A stretch of DNA of 64,000 nucleotides from Gilvimarinus gilvus. Lineage in GTDB: Bacteria > Pseudomonadota > Gammaproteobacteria > Pseudomonadales > Cellvibrionaceae. Shown here piece by piece: positions 1 to 9,394 of this stretch. The position numbers and the translations under genes are program-made. Under the pieces are notes generated by a model. The model was not told where the DNA came from, ran no database searches, and saw only the letters and a program-made list of their open reading frames with translations. Numbering within the stretch: the first letter of the stretch is position 1; each line of letters begins with the position of its first letter. Where the stretch lies: NCBI RefSeq assembly GCF_030518155.1, contig NZ_JAULRU010000731.1:124001-188000 (forward strand). The letters are read 5' to 3'.

Positions 1-283
1 CGGTACTTTCGTTGAACTGTAGAGCGTGCTGTTCGGCCAAGGTTTGATCGGTGACATAGACAAAGTAAATATCGTCGCCGGCATCGCTCGTAACGTTTTG
101 TTCGGCGGCGAGCAAGGTGCGGAATAACTTAATGCCGACGTGCGCACGCCGGTCACTGAATGAATCGGCAACCAAGCTCTGGCTGGGAAGGGAAAGCAGA
201 AGGCACAACAGCAGTAGCTGAACGCCTTGAGCTAACTTTGCTATCCCTTTACCCCTTGTCAATGGCTGAATACATCGTTGCAC
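1..283 (-). CDS. Exported protein, YfiR-like (tentative), C-terminus outside window
   Basis: An open frame on the minus strand runs off the left edge. It can start at a GTG (281-283) or a TTG (260-262); an in-frame TGA lies just upstream, so the N-terminus is complete. The product opens with a basic stretch and a leucine-rich core (LLLLCLLLSLPSQS), which fits a signal peptide, followed by a part reading AHVGIKLFRTLLAAEQ and then a hydrophobic strand (IYFVYVTD). This resembles the start of YfiR/DUF4154-type periplasmic proteins, often encoded beside TonB receptors and diguanylate cyclases. It begins about 30 bp after the receptor gene on the same strand, so one transcript is likely. The family call is tentative because only about 94 residues are visible. 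Confidence 0.5.
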   Translation of the reverse strand, partial: MQRCIQPLTRGKGIAKLAQGVQLLLLCLLLSLPSQSLVADSFSDRRAHVGIKLFRTLLAAEQNVTSDAGDDIYFVYVTDQTLAEQHALQFNEST

Positions 284-313
284 AAAGACGTCTCATAGTC
301 TGTCACTTCCGTG

Positions 314-2398
314 TTAAAAGCGGTACTCAAACTGACCGCTCAGGCGGCGTTCACCTTGCGGTAATCCATGTGGGTACTGCGCTGGTGTGGGCACGCTATT
401 GTAGTGCTCGTCAAGTAGGTTGATGGCGCTGGCGCGAAAACTCAAACCATTAATACCAAAAACTCGCGCCACTGTCAGGGTGTAGTTAAGAGAGTTGTAC
501 GCGGCGAAGGTCTCGGAGTGCGGGTTGCGTAAGCGCAGCTCCCAACCTTCTTGCTCGCCAACATATCGGTACTGCAAAGTATGGTCAAATGTGTCGCTGG
601 CGTGCCAGGTAACGCCAGCATTGACTAACCATTTAATGCTGCCAAGCAGGCGTCCGTCTTCATCAAAGGCATCATCCGCATCAGCGTATGAAACGTTGGC
701 ATTCCAGTCCAGGGTGCGTCCTATACTTTGTTGCCATTCGAATTCCACACCTTGAGTGGTGATGTCGCCACGGTTGCGCCAAAATGGTGGTTCGCCCGGC
801 TGCAAGTGAAATTCAATAAGGTCTTCAACCTCAATATAAAATGCCGTGGTGCTGAGTTTTAATCCAGCGCTACGATATATGTAAGCAATTTCAGTCGATT
901 TTAGTGATTCTTCTGAGAGAGAATCCGCTGATATTTGGCCTGGAAAGGAGTTCGGCCCAGGGTAGCTTTCTGACAAAGTAGGCGGTCGAAAAGCCTCTGC
1001 GTACTGGGTTTTAATAATGTGTTTGTCACTCGCCTGCCAAACGGCAGCAACACGCGGTGATTGATGTTGGCCCCAGTCGTCGTAGTCATCAACGCGCAGG
1101 CCCATGGTTAGGTGAAGCTGTGGGTTTATTTGCCATTGGTCTTGTACGGTGAAGCTCAAGTGCTCGCGCTTGGCGCCTGGTAAAACTAAAAGTGCATCAT
1201 CTGGTGCGCTAAGTGCGGGCCCCAGATCTCTTTGCCGAGTTTTAAAGGCGCTGTCGACTTCGCTATCACTATAGCCTAGTTCAAAATATAAGGTGTGTGC
1301 CTCAGATGCTCGCCAATGGGCACTGACTTCGGTGTTGAATTCTGAGTCTTTAGCTCCGTCGCGAAGATAATCATTGCTTTCGATAACCCCGTTGCCGCCG
1401 GGGCCGCGCACACCGGCAGGTATTGGTAAATACGCGGCGTGGTTTAGTTCTGTTTGTAGGTAGCTTGCCTGCAGCCGGATATCGAGTGAGTCAAGGGGAG
1501 CCCAATTCTGTTGCAGTTGCAGTTTGTTGACGGTTTCTTGTCTGGGCTCGAGTTCGTAGGGCATGGCGGCATTGCGGCCGTACCAAGGACCTCGCTCCAT
1601 GTCGGCAAAATACCACTCGGCGCTGAAGCCCGCATAGCCTAAACCAGTAAATAGTGATGTACCTTGCTGTTGGTCATAGATGGGGGCAGGTGAAAACCCA
1701 TTACCGTTGTCGGCAAAGTTGTCCAGATTAGTCAGATTGCCGCTGGCGTCGTTGCTCCAGTAGCCAGCAGAGGCAATTAACTCGATACCGTTGTCGAGTT
1801 TGTGGTAGGCATTGCCGGTTACGGTGTTTGAATTGTCGTATCCCGCGCGAGCTGTAAGGGTATTGCTTTGTGGGGTTATGACGTTTACCGTCCCGGAAAA
1901 TGCATACTCGCCATACAGTGGCGAGCCGGGGCCGCGAATCACCTCGATACGGTCGACTTGTTCTAATGGAAGTCGCAGTACCCAGTCGGCCGAGCCGTCG
2001 GTGGGCCGGTTAAAGGCCACACCATTGATCATTAACTTTAGGTTGCTTGCATTTAGGGTGGCACCAATACCGCGCACAATAGTTTTACTGTCACCACTGT
2101 TGCCGAGGGTGGAATGAAAGCCCGCCACCTGATTAAGTGCTTCACGAACCGTTAAGTGACCCGCGTTCTGCAGGTCTTCACTGTGCAGCACGCTTACCAT
2201 GCCCGGTACATAATCGGAGTTCATATTGGTTTGAGTGGCGACCGCGGTTTCTTCTTCCAGCAAAGATAGCAGCGCTAGCAATTCGTCTTGCTCGCTCGTA
2301 TCCACTATTTGTTCGTTAGCGAAACTGGCGGGGGCCAAAAACACGTTAATACCAGTGAAAAGGGCAAAGGCTGCGAAAAGTCGTGTCGGTCGAATCAT
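314..2398 (-). CDS. TonB-dependent outer-membrane receptor
   Basis: The 694-residue product has a signal peptide (about residues 1-27, cleavage near ASFA-NE), a plug domain (about 60-175, with the typical VRGIGATLN and VDRIEVIRGPGSPLYG segments) and a long beta-barrel ending in the aromatic signature YRF expected of outer-membrane proteins. The length is usual for the family. Receptors of this type import ligands such as siderophores, corrinoids or glycans using TonB energy; the sequence does not reveal the ligand. It is followed on the same strand by a small exported YfiR-like protein and preceded by a diguanylate cyclase response regulator. This arrangement suggests a sensory or c-di-GMP-linked module rather than pure uptake, but that is inference. 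Confidence 0.9.
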   Translation of the reverse strand: MIRPTRLFAAFALFTGINVFLAPASFANEQIVDTSEQDELLALLSLLEEETAVATQTNMNSDYVPGMVSVLHSEDLQNAGHLTVREALNQVAGFHSTLGNSGDSKTIVRGIGATLNASNLKLMINGVAFNRPTDGSADWVLRLPLEQVDRIEVIRGPGSPLYGEYAFSGTVNVITPQSNTLTARAGYDNSNTVTGNAYHKLDNGIELIASAGYWSNDASGNLTNLDNFADNGNGFSPAPIYDQQQGTSLFTGLGYAGFSAEWYFADMERGPWYGRNAAMPYELEPRQETVNKLQLQQNWAPLDSLDIRLQASYLQTELNHAAYLPIPAGVRGPGGNGVIESNDYLRDGAKDSEFNTEVSAHWRASEAHTLYFELGYSDSEVDSAFKTRQRDLGPALSAPDDALLVLPGAKREHLSFTVQDQWQINPQLHLTMGLRVDDYDDWGQHQSPRVAAVWQASDKHIIKTQYAEAFRPPTLSESYPGPNSFPGQISADSLSEESLKSTEIAYIYRSAGLKLSTTAFYIEVEDLIEFHLQPGEPPFWRNRGDITTQGVEFEWQQSIGRTLDWNANVSYADADDAFDEDGRLLGSIKWLVNAGVTWHASDTFDHTLQYRYVGEQEGWELRLRNPHSETFAAYNSLNYTLTVARVFGINGLSFRASAINLLDEHYNSVPTPAQYPHGLPQGERRLSGQFEYRF

Positions 2399-2475
2399 GC
2401 GAGGCTCTCATTCAAAATCATTCAGGCGCAAGAATACCGGTTATCCATGTTGAGCGCGACCGCCGCTGGGCACAT

Positions 2476-3396
2476 CTACGAGACCACTTTATTACGCCCA
2501 GAGCGCTTGGCAGCGTATAAATTTCGATCGGCGATCTCGACTACAAGGGTTTCATTTTTGGTTTGCGCGGGATGGGCGCAGGCTACGCCCAGGCTGACAG
2601 TCAAGCGGTCGTAGCTGGGTGAGTTAGGATGAAGCATGGTCAGTGCATTGATTCGCAGTCGCATTTGTTCGGCTATTAGGGTGGCATTTGCGAGATTGGT
2701 TTCAGGCAGTACCACGATAAACTCCTCGCCACCGTAACGAGCGAGCATGTCGCCCGGCCGGTGCAATGCCGCTTTTAATGTACTCGCCACTTTGCGCAGG
2801 CACTGATCGCCGGCGCTGTGGCCAAGGGCATCGTTGTACTCTTTAAAGTGGTCTATATCGATCATGATGATAGCTAACTCAGAGTTGTTGCGTTCGGCGC
2901 GGCGCCATTCTTGACCGAGTACCTGGTCAAAGTGCCGGCGATTGGCGATGTGAGTTAAACCGTCGGTACAAGCCAACTCGGCCAGTTGGTCACCCTTGCG
3001 TTTGAGTGCAAGGTGATTGCGAACGCGGGCTTTTAAAATGGGCATAGAAAAGGGCTTGGCTATGTAATCGACAGCGCCTAGCTCCAGTCCTCGCTCGATA
3101 TCTTGCTCTGCGTGCTTTGCGGTTAAGAACACGACGGGTATATCGATCAGCATGGGGTCTTCACGCATATGAGAACACATGGTGTATCCATCCATGCCGG
3201 GCATCATTACATCCAGCAGTACCAAATCAGGTTTGGTAGTGAGGGCGAGGTGCAGCCCCTCGCTGCCTGACGTGGCGACCATTATTTCAATATTCTCCCC
3301 CGCCAGGTGCTCTACCAGTACATCAAGATTGGCCGGTGTATCGTCGACCAGCAGAACGCGTGGTATGTACTCTTGGGTAATGCAGTGAGCCAGCAT
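2476..3396 (-). CDS. Response regulator with GGDEF domain (diguanylate cyclase)
   Basis: This is a 306-residue PleD-like protein. An N-terminal receiver domain has the acidic pair D18/D19, phosphoacceptor D62 and K114. A GGDEF domain follows with an intact GGEEF signature at 222-226. An inhibitory RxxD site (R213-D216) sits five residues upstream, so product feedback is likely. The protein should make c-di-GMP when phosphorylated. The start is supported by an AAGGACA ribosome site 7 nt upstream. It lies about 80 bp upstream of the TonB receptor gene on the same strand and diverges from a second receiver-domain protein at 3590. No histidine kinase is visible nearby; two PilZ proteins at 11991-12697 are possible readers of the product. 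Confidence 0.92.
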   Translation of the reverse strand: MLAHCITQEYIPRVLLVDDTPANLDVLVEHLAGENIEIMVATSGSEGLHLALTTKPDLVLLDVMMPGMDGYTMCSHMREDPMLIDIPVVFLTAKHAEQDIERGLELGAVDYIAKPFSMPILKARVRNHLALKRKGDQLAELACTDGLTHIANRRHFDQVLGQEWRRAERNNSELAIIMIDIDHFKEYNDALGHSAGDQCLRKVASTLKAALHRPGDMLARYGGEEFIVVLPETNLANATLIAEQMRLRINALTMLHPNSPSYDRLTVSLGVACAHPAQTKNETLVVEIADRNLYAAKRSGRNKVVS

Positions 3397-3589
3397 GGAT
3401 TGTCCTTATTGTGTTGTGAAATAAGTTTGATTACTTACACAATTGCAATAACTCCGCCAGAAAAAATAATTCTATATAAAACAGGGGGTTGGTATGGCCT
3501 CCCGGAAAGACCGGCAGGCGATAGCTTATGCATGCTTATAAATCGCTTATACTGTGCCTATAGTTCTTATAGATTGGGTGGAATGGCCT

Positions 3590-5131
3590 ATGGATACCGC
3601 GGGCGCACATTTATTGGTGGTCGATGACAAGCCGGAAAATCTGGATATTTTGGTGCATTATCTGGCCAGCAGCGGTTTTGAATTGGCGGTCGCCACCGAT
3701 GGTGAACAGGCTTTAGACATCGCTGCGCAGCAACCCCCCGAGTTGGTTTTGCTCGATGTTATGATGCCAGGGTTGGATGGATTTGAGGTGTGCAGACGGC
3801 TTAAAGCCGATGCCACGACGGCGGATATCCCGGTCATTTTTATGAGTGCACTGGGCGATACCGAGAGTAAGGTGTCCGGGTTTAGTGCCGGCGCCGTGGA
3901 TTACATCAGCAAACCGCTGCAGCGTGAAGAGGTGCTTGCTCGAATTAACACACACCTAACTCTTACCCGCCAAAATCGTCAGTTGCAGGAGAATTACCAA
4001 GCCCTTGCCAGTTTAAACGCTCAGCTGCAGGAGCAAATTGATCGCCGGCTTGAAGCTGAAGATCAACTGTTACAGGTTGATCAACAGCTGTCAGCCCTGT
4101 CGAACCGTGAAGCGAAGCTTTGGGGGATTGAGGCGTTCGTCGGCCAGAGCCGGAAAGTGTGCGAGTTGTTAGAGGACATACGCAGCTTGCAGCAAGCTGG
4201 CAACACCAATGTACTTGTCTTGGGAGAGAGTGGTACGGGGAAGGAGTTGGTGTCGCGCTCAATCCATTTTGGTAGTGAGCGGTGCGATAAACCGTTTATT
4301 GCCGTCAATTGTTCGGCTGTACCTGCAGAGTTGGCGGACGCCGAATTCTTTGGGCATGTTAAAGGTGCCTTTACCGGCGCTAACAGCGACCGACTTGGCT
4401 TTTTTGCCAGTGCCGATGGTGGTACCTTATTTCTGGATGAAATCGGTGATATGCCGTTGTCGTTACAGGCAAAGCTATTACGAGTCCTAGAGGATGGGAT
4501 GGTAGTGCCGGTGGGGGGGCGCAAAGCTCGCAAAGTGGACGTGCGGGTAGTAGCCGCAACCAATGTGCACTTGCAAGAACGCGTTTCACGCAAGCAATTT
4601 CGGCAAGACCTTTATTTTCGCCTAGCCGGCTACGTTTTGACGCTGCCAGCGCTGCGTGAGCGCACTGCTGATATTCCCTTGTTGGTGAGTTATTTTGCCG
4701 AGCAGCTGGCAGGGCAAATGGGCCGTGAAGTGCCAACCATCAGTGCCGATGCTATGGCGAGACTGCGTTGTTATCACTACCCGGGTAACGTCCGTGAGTT
4801 GCGTAATTTGCTGGAGTACGCCTTAATCGCCAGCCGCGGTCGTCCGATTCAGGCCAACCATCTGCATTTTCTCGAGCCACCCATACCACCCGCGGGTGAG
4901 CCTATAAAGATTGGCCGTTTCGATAGTGACGTTGCCGTCGGCGGCGGGGAAACTGATGAAGCTCAGGTGCTTGATCTGGCGGCTCAGCAACAGCGTGTCG
5001 ACAACGCATTAGTGCAGCAGCACTTGGGTGTCGATCACGCACGGGCTTCGTACCTATTAAAAAAGTTGCATAAGGAGGGGCATTTAGCCAAATGCGGGGA
5101 AAGACGCTGGACTCACTATGTTCTTGAGTAG
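3590..5131 (+). CDS. Response regulator, REC-AAA+ (sigma54 activator type) with unusual C-terminus
   Basis: The 513-residue protein has a receiver domain (D12/D13, D56), a coiled linker and an AAA+ domain with Walker A GESGTGKE (near residue 210) and the sigma54-contact motif GAFTGA (near 258). It should activate sigma54 promoters. The start at 3590 is preferred over an earlier ATG at 3554 because GGGTGGA sits 7 nt upstream and the receiver fold begins straight after. The C-terminus is odd: instead of a clear Fis-type helix-turn-helix it ends in a segment resembling a winged helix (QQHLGVDHARASYLLKKLHK, then a short basic wing). The gene diverges from the diguanylate cyclase gene over about 190 bp, which probably holds both promoters. 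Confidence 0.9.
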   Translation: MDTAGAHLLVVDDKPENLDILVHYLASSGFELAVATDGEQALDIAAQQPPELVLLDVMMPGLDGFEVCRRLKADATTADIPVIFMSALGDTESKVSGFSAGAVDYISKPLQREEVLARINTHLTLTRQNRQLQENYQALASLNAQLQEQIDRRLEAEDQLLQVDQQLSALSNREAKLWGIEAFVGQSRKVCELLEDIRSLQQAGNTNVLVLGESGTGKELVSRSIHFGSERCDKPFIAVNCSAVPAELADAEFFGHVKGAFTGANSDRLGFFASADGGTLFLDEIGDMPLSLQAKLLRVLEDGMVVPVGGRKARKVDVRVVAATNVHLQERVSRKQFRQDLYFRLAGYVLTLPALRERTADIPLLVSYFAEQLAGQMGREVPTISADAMARLRCYHYPGNVRELRNLLEYALIASRGRPIQANHLHFLEPPIPPAGEPIKIGRFDSDVAVGGGETDEAQVLDLAAQQQRVDNALVQQHLGVDHARASYLLKKLHKEGHLAKCGERRWTHYVLE

Positions 5132-5336
5132 GTGGGGGCATCGCAGGATGCTTCTACTATAAGCGAATAAAAAATAACATTGCCTGTGAACTCTAATGAA
5201 GTGCCTAACCATTTGACCTAAAACACAAATTTTTATTTGGCGTGTAACTTGCTCTAGCAAAGGGAACCACCCTGTCCGTCGAGACAAGACACAACACCTG
5301 CACGCTTCAGGCTACGCTGAGCATGCATGGGGTTTA

Positions 5337-5352
5337 TCAACAGCCTGCTAGC
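5337..5352 (+). repeat. 16-bp motif shared in inverted orientation with 26396-26411
   Basis: TCAACAGCCTGCTAGC here is the exact reverse complement of GCTAGCAGGCTGTTGA at 26396-26411. Both copies lie in intergenic DNA upstream of envelope-protein genes or beside a large hairpin. A ten-base piece (CAGCCTGCTA) recurs at 42024-42033. It may be a remnant of a dispersed repeat; no insertion sequence is visible around it. Confidence 0.5.
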
Positions 5353-5390
5353 GTAAAGATATAGATTTTTGCATTCTAAGGAGTTCAGTC

Positions 5391-6905
5391 GTGCATTTGA
5401 AATACACAAAAAGTATCAGAACGTTTCGGCTATTGTCGGTATTGGCGGCGAGTCTAGTGTCCTTATTGTTGGCGGCCTGTGGTGGTAGTTCGGATTCCGG
5501 CAGTGATGCACTGGCGAACATTACCGCATCTAGTAGTCGTTCGGCTGGCCAGCGTGTGGAACTGTCGCACTCGATGGATACTCAGACTGCCAACTCAAGC
5601 AGTAGTGTATCGTCGAGCTTGTCATCGGCAAGTTCTTCATTGGTGACTGATGGCGACAATACCGTATCCGTCGCGAACGCGGGTAGTGATCAGTCAGTGG
5701 CAACCGGCACCGACGTTGTGCTTGATGGGAATGACAGTAGCGATGCTGACGGTGATGCGCTTAGTTTTAGTTGGGAATTAACTTCTGCTCCTGCAGACAG
5801 TAATGCCGTTTTAATTTACGAAACAACGGCCGAGCCAAGCTTTACAGCCGATGTGCCGGGCACGTTTGTGGCGACGTTGATAGTTAATGATGGACAAAAT
5901 GACAGTTCTGCCACAACCGTGACTGTCGAGTCGGCTTATCAAAATTTCGATATAACAAATATAGAGCTCAATCGCCGAGTGGGTTCTTGTGCCAACTATG
6001 TGGGAAGCTACTATTCCAACGTAGAAGATATTCAACGCGCGATGGCTTTCGAGGGCAATTTGACATTAACGCTCGATGGCGACATTTGTCACATTTCCTC
6101 TAACGAAATCCCCAACCACGATTTCAATGACAGCAGTGCCTATTTTGCGACCAACGTATCGGCGCAGGTCGGTGGCTACACCATACCCGCTTACCCGCAA
6201 CAGTCTGCCTCAGTGACTGATCTGTCGGTTGGCCTTAAAAATATAATTTTCCTCAACGGGGTAACCGCCGATTTGCTGGCGGCGGCGTGTTATGCGGTGG
6301 GGAGCGAGCCAATTGGTGAGGAAAAGATTGGATGTGGGCAAGATAATATCAATAACCCCTGGCGCTATGATCCGATGTCGCCACTGAATACCTTTGGTAC
6401 CGATAGTCATAATGCGCACCCTCAACCCGATGGTACTTACCACTACCACGGTGACCCACGCGCATTGTTTGATTTGGAGTGCGAAGCCTCGGCAGTTGAA
6501 TCACCGGTGATTGGTTTTGCCGCCGATGGTTTCCCGGTGTATGGCCCGTGTATTACCGATACCGGCAGTGTGCGTAAGGCTCTGTCTAGCTATGTGCTGA
6601 AGAATAATGGCGGGCTGCGTCAGGACGTGACCGGTTACCAAACTCCGCAGGGCGGTGTGGGCGGTGTTGCCAGCGATAACTACGATGGCCAGTTCGTCGG
6701 CGATTATGAGTTTGAGGAGGGCGCTGGGGATTTGGACCAATGCAATGGTATGACGGTTGACGGTCAGTACGGTTATTACATCACCGATGCCTTCCCATGG
6801 ATTATAGGCTGTTTTAAGGGGGAGCCTGATGAATCTTTCCGCCCAACCGGTACTGCGCTACAAAATCTATTGCATAAACATGAAGATACCTGGCACAGCC
6901 ATTAA
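5391..6905 (+). CDS. YHYH-domain lipoprotein with PKD-like domain
   Basis: The 504-residue product starts with GTG behind a good AAGGAG site. Its signal peptide ends in a lipobox (LLAAC, Cys30), so it is a lipoprotein. A serine-rich spacer (about 45-85) leads to a PKD/REJ-like immunoglobulin fold (about 100-185, AGSDQSVATGTDVVLDG...DGDALSFSW), then a large C-terminal domain containing the DGTYHYHGDP signature (near 347) that names the YHYH family, plus several conserved Gly/Asp and paired Cys positions. YHYH proteins are exported and poorly understood; a metal- or polysaccharide-related role is often guessed from the His-rich core. The spacer style matches Cellvibrionaceae secreted proteins. 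The next gene also encodes a serine-linker lipoprotein. Confidence 0.85.
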   Translation: MHLKYTKSIRTFRLLSVLAASLVSLLLAACGGSSDSGSDALANITASSSRSAGQRVELSHSMDTQTANSSSSVSSSLSSASSSLVTDGDNTVSVANAGSDQSVATGTDVVLDGNDSSDADGDALSFSWELTSAPADSNAVLIYETTAEPSFTADVPGTFVATLIVNDGQNDSSATTVTVESAYQNFDITNIELNRRVGSCANYVGSYYSNVEDIQRAMAFEGNLTLTLDGDICHISSNEIPNHDFNDSSAYFATNVSAQVGGYTIPAYPQQSASVTDLSVGLKNIIFLNGVTADLLAAACYAVGSEPIGEEKIGCGQDNINNPWRYDPMSPLNTFGTDSHNAHPQPDGTYHYHGDPRALFDLECEASAVESPVIGFAADGFPVYGPCITDTGSVRKALSSYVLKNNGGLRQDVTGYQTPQGGVGGVASDNYDGQFVGDYEFEEGAGDLDQCNGMTVDGQYGYYITDAFPWIIGCFKGEPDESFRPTGTALQNLLHKHEDTWHSH

Positions 6906-7007
6906 GGTTGCTGGCTCAGGCCAATTTATGCGGCCTTGTCTGCTTACTTAATATGAGAAAATCCACTACACTGGCCAGACTTTAACGTGGCTAAGTTAGG
7001 ACGCGCA

Positions 7008-7670
7008 ATGCAAGTGATTAAAGGTTGTGGATTATTAATTTTGGCGGTTTGGCTCGGCTTGATGGCCGGTTGTGACCGCTCCGGCTCAGAGCCTGATCAG
7101 GCGTCTTCATCTTCTAGTAGCACTGCGCCGGATTACGTTGCCCCAGATCCGGGGTACCTAAAATCGGCGGTGTTTGAATTGAGTGAGCAGGGGCAGCTGG
7201 CCAACTGGACGCTGCTGCAACACTCTAGTGATACCTCATATAGTGTCACTGTAGACGATGGCGTTTTAAGTCTAACTCGCACAGGTGATGAGCCTTGGGG
7301 CAAGGTTCGGCAATTGCTGAAGGGCGATGCCGTCAAGCCGCTCTTAGGCAAAACATTAAAATTTTCCGCCGACATTAAGGCCGACTTTACCAGCCAGTGG
7401 GGAGAGGCCATGGAGCCGCCCGCAATGACCGTGTTGGTTAAAGGGGTTCGTGTAGGCGCTCCCGCCATGCTGGGAAAATCTATTATTGTCAGTAAGAAAA
7501 CTCCCGTGTCCGATCTCTCTATGGGGGTAAGTTGGCATCGTTATTCCGTAGAGTTTACTCTTCCCACAGCTGCAGAGGTACGGGGCATTGATTTAGAACT
7601 CAGTTTTCTGATGACCGAAGGCGGCACCATGTATGTTCGAGGCCCTGCTCTAATCGAAGCGTCCGAGTAG
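7008..7670 (+). CDS. Lipoprotein with carbohydrate-binding-like domain
   Basis: The product has 220 residues. A GTG at 6987 is possible, but the ATG at 7008 has TTAGGA 6 nt upstream and gives a normal lipoprotein signal (LMAGC, Cys22). A serine-rich linker (about 29-36) precedes one beta-sandwich-like domain (about 50-220). Its pattern is like the galactose-binding fold of CBM4/9 modules: an opening FELSEQGQLANW, alternating strands, and a closing WHRYSVEFTLP segment. It may hold polysaccharide at the cell surface. No catalytic domain is attached. It lies 100 bp after the YHYH lipoprotein gene. The domain call rests on pattern only. Confidence 0.6.
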   Translation: MQVIKGCGLLILAVWLGLMAGCDRSGSEPDQASSSSSSTAPDYVAPDPGYLKSAVFELSEQGQLANWTLLQHSSDTSYSVTVDDGVLSLTRTGDEPWGKVRQLLKGDAVKPLLGKTLKFSADIKADFTSQWGEAMEPPAMTVLVKGVRVGAPAMLGKSIIVSKKTPVSDLSMGVSWHRYSVEFTLPTAAEVRGIDLELSFLMTEGGTMYVRGPALIEASE

Positions 7671-7738
7671 CGCAGTCAAATGGGTCGGCATTTGAACAAT
7701 TCATGGTTGGTCTGTCGTTTATGTAACTGGGGTGTTAG

Positions 7739-9109
7739 GTGGCAAAACAAAAAACGGCGTTTGTCTGTAACGAATGCGGCGCGGACTACACAAAGTGGCA
7801 GGGCCAGTGCAGTGAGTGCGGCAGCTGGAATTCCGTTGTTGAAATGAAGTTAGGGCCCACCCCTAAGGGTGGTGCGCGTACGGCACAATTTTCTGGCTAC
7901 GCTGGCAGCACCAATACCAAGGTGCAGACTCTGGCAGACATCAGTCTGAAGGACCTACCGCGCTTATGCAGCGGTACCGGTGAGTTTGACCGGGTGCTGG
8001 GTGGAGGCTTTGTTCCGGGTTCGGTGGTTTTAATCGGCGGTCACCCGGGGGCAGGCAAAAGCACGGTTTTGTTGCAAACACTCTGCAAGCTCGCCGAGCA
8101 GATGACTTGTTTGTACGTTACCGGCGAGGAATCTTTGCAGCAGGTGGCGATGCGCGCAAAGCGTTTAGGCTTGCCCACCAATAAACTGCAAATGTTGTCA
8201 GAAACCAGTGTTGAACTGATCGGCCAGGCCGCTGAGATGCTGCAACCTAAAGTCATGGTGGTAGATTCTATACAGGTCGTGCATCTGGCGGAAATACAGT
8301 CTGCCCCCGGGTCGGTTTCTCAGGTAAGGGAAGCTGCGGCCTATTTAACGCGCTTTGCCAAACAAACAGGTACCGTGGTGATTTTGGTAGGCCATGTTAC
8401 CAAGGACGGCAGTCTCGCTGGCCCCAAAGTGCTTGAACATATGATCGATTGCTCCATCCTTTTGGAGGGCTCGCACGATTCACGATTTCGCACTCTGCGC
8501 GGCAGTAAAAACCGTTTTGGTGCCGTGAATGAGCTGGGCGTTTTTGCTATGACCGAGCAGGGCATGAAGGAGGTGAGCAATCCTTCGGCCATTTTCTTGC
8601 AGCGCAGTGAAGATATCGCATCGGGCTCAGTAGTGATGGTGATGTGGGAGGGCACCCGCCCCTTGTTGGTGGAGATTCAGGCCTTGGTGGATGATAGCAA
8701 TATGGGTAATCCGCGCCGGGTTGCCGTCGGGCTCGATCAAAACCGTCTTGCTATGCTGTTGGCTGTGCTGCACCGTCACGGTGGTGTGCTGGTAGGTGAT
8801 CAGGACGTCTTCGTTAATGTCGTCGGTGGCGTTCGTATCAGTGAGACCAGTGCGGATCTGGCGCTGTTGCTGGCCATTGTGTCTAGCTTTCGCGATCGAC
8901 CTTTGCCAAGAGAGCTAATGGTCTTTGGCGAGGTGGGTTTATCTGGTGAGATTCGTCCCGTGCCCAGCGGCCAGGAGCGCTTGCGCGAGGCGGCCAAACA
9001 CGGTTTCAAGCGCGCAATTGTTCCCGCTGGTAATGCTCCGAAGTCCATGGATGGCATTGAGTTTGTGGCGGTCAAAAGCCTCAGTGAGGCTCTGGCGGCT
9101 ATCGAGTAA
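7739..9109 (+). CDS. radA: DNA repair protein RadA
   Basis: The 456-residue product matches RadA along its length. It has an N-terminal C4 zinc finger (CNEC...CSEC), a RecA-like ATPase core with Walker A GGHPGAGKST (near residue 103), the RadA-specific KNRFG motif (near 257) and a C-terminal Lon-like domain (about 290-456). RadA helps branch migration and processing of recombination intermediates in the cytoplasm. The start is GTG; the MAKQKTAFVCNECG beginning is the family norm. The gene sits between two lipoprotein genes on the same strand and is followed by a hairpin with a T-run at 9137-9170. Confidence 0.96.
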   Translation: MAKQKTAFVCNECGADYTKWQGQCSECGSWNSVVEMKLGPTPKGGARTAQFSGYAGSTNTKVQTLADISLKDLPRLCSGTGEFDRVLGGGFVPGSVVLIGGHPGAGKSTVLLQTLCKLAEQMTCLYVTGEESLQQVAMRAKRLGLPTNKLQMLSETSVELIGQAAEMLQPKVMVVDSIQVVHLAEIQSAPGSVSQVREAAAYLTRFAKQTGTVVILVGHVTKDGSLAGPKVLEHMIDCSILLEGSHDSRFRTLRGSKNRFGAVNELGVFAMTEQGMKEVSNPSAIFLQRSEDIASGSVVMVMWEGTRPLLVEIQALVDDSNMGNPRRVAVGLDQNRLAMLLAVLHRHGGVLVGDQDVFVNVVGGVRISETSADLALLLAIVSSFRDRPLPRELMVFGEVGLSGEIRPVPSGQERLREAAKHGFKRAIVPAGNAPKSMDGIEFVAVKSLSEALAAIE

Positions 9110-9136
9110 AACCACCGTTCCCGCCTCCGGAGTCTT

Positions 9137-9170
9137 AACCTGGTCAATGCGGTAGGCCAGGTTGGGTTTT
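9137..9170 (+). terminator. Probable rho-independent terminator after radA
   Basis: AACCTGG (9137-9143) pairs with CCAGGTT (9157-9163) around a 13-nt loop, followed by GGGTTTT. It lies 30 bp past the radA stop codon. The T-run is short, so strength is uncertain. The remaining 220 bp before the next gene shows no obvious feature. Confidence 0.5.
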
Positions 9171-9394
9171 ACACGCTCAATAATGGCAATCGTTCGCCTT
9201 TTGACCTTAAGTAGCTATATGGCACCGCTCGAGCGCGGCTGTGTCATCTTGTGTAAAGGTGTCCCTAATATTTGAAAAGAGACATGATTTGCATCTTATG
9301 GTGAAGTAGACTTTAAGCGTCGATAGCTCCGTGGCTATGGTCGCCAGGTCAAGGTTCATGTGGCAGCTGAAGACATTAGGCTGTCGGAATAATA

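Noticed and set aside
3397-3589. c-di-GMP riboswitch before the REC-AAA+ gene
   Set aside because: The divergent gap near a diguanylate cyclase made this worth checking, but the conserved GEMM core bases are not present.
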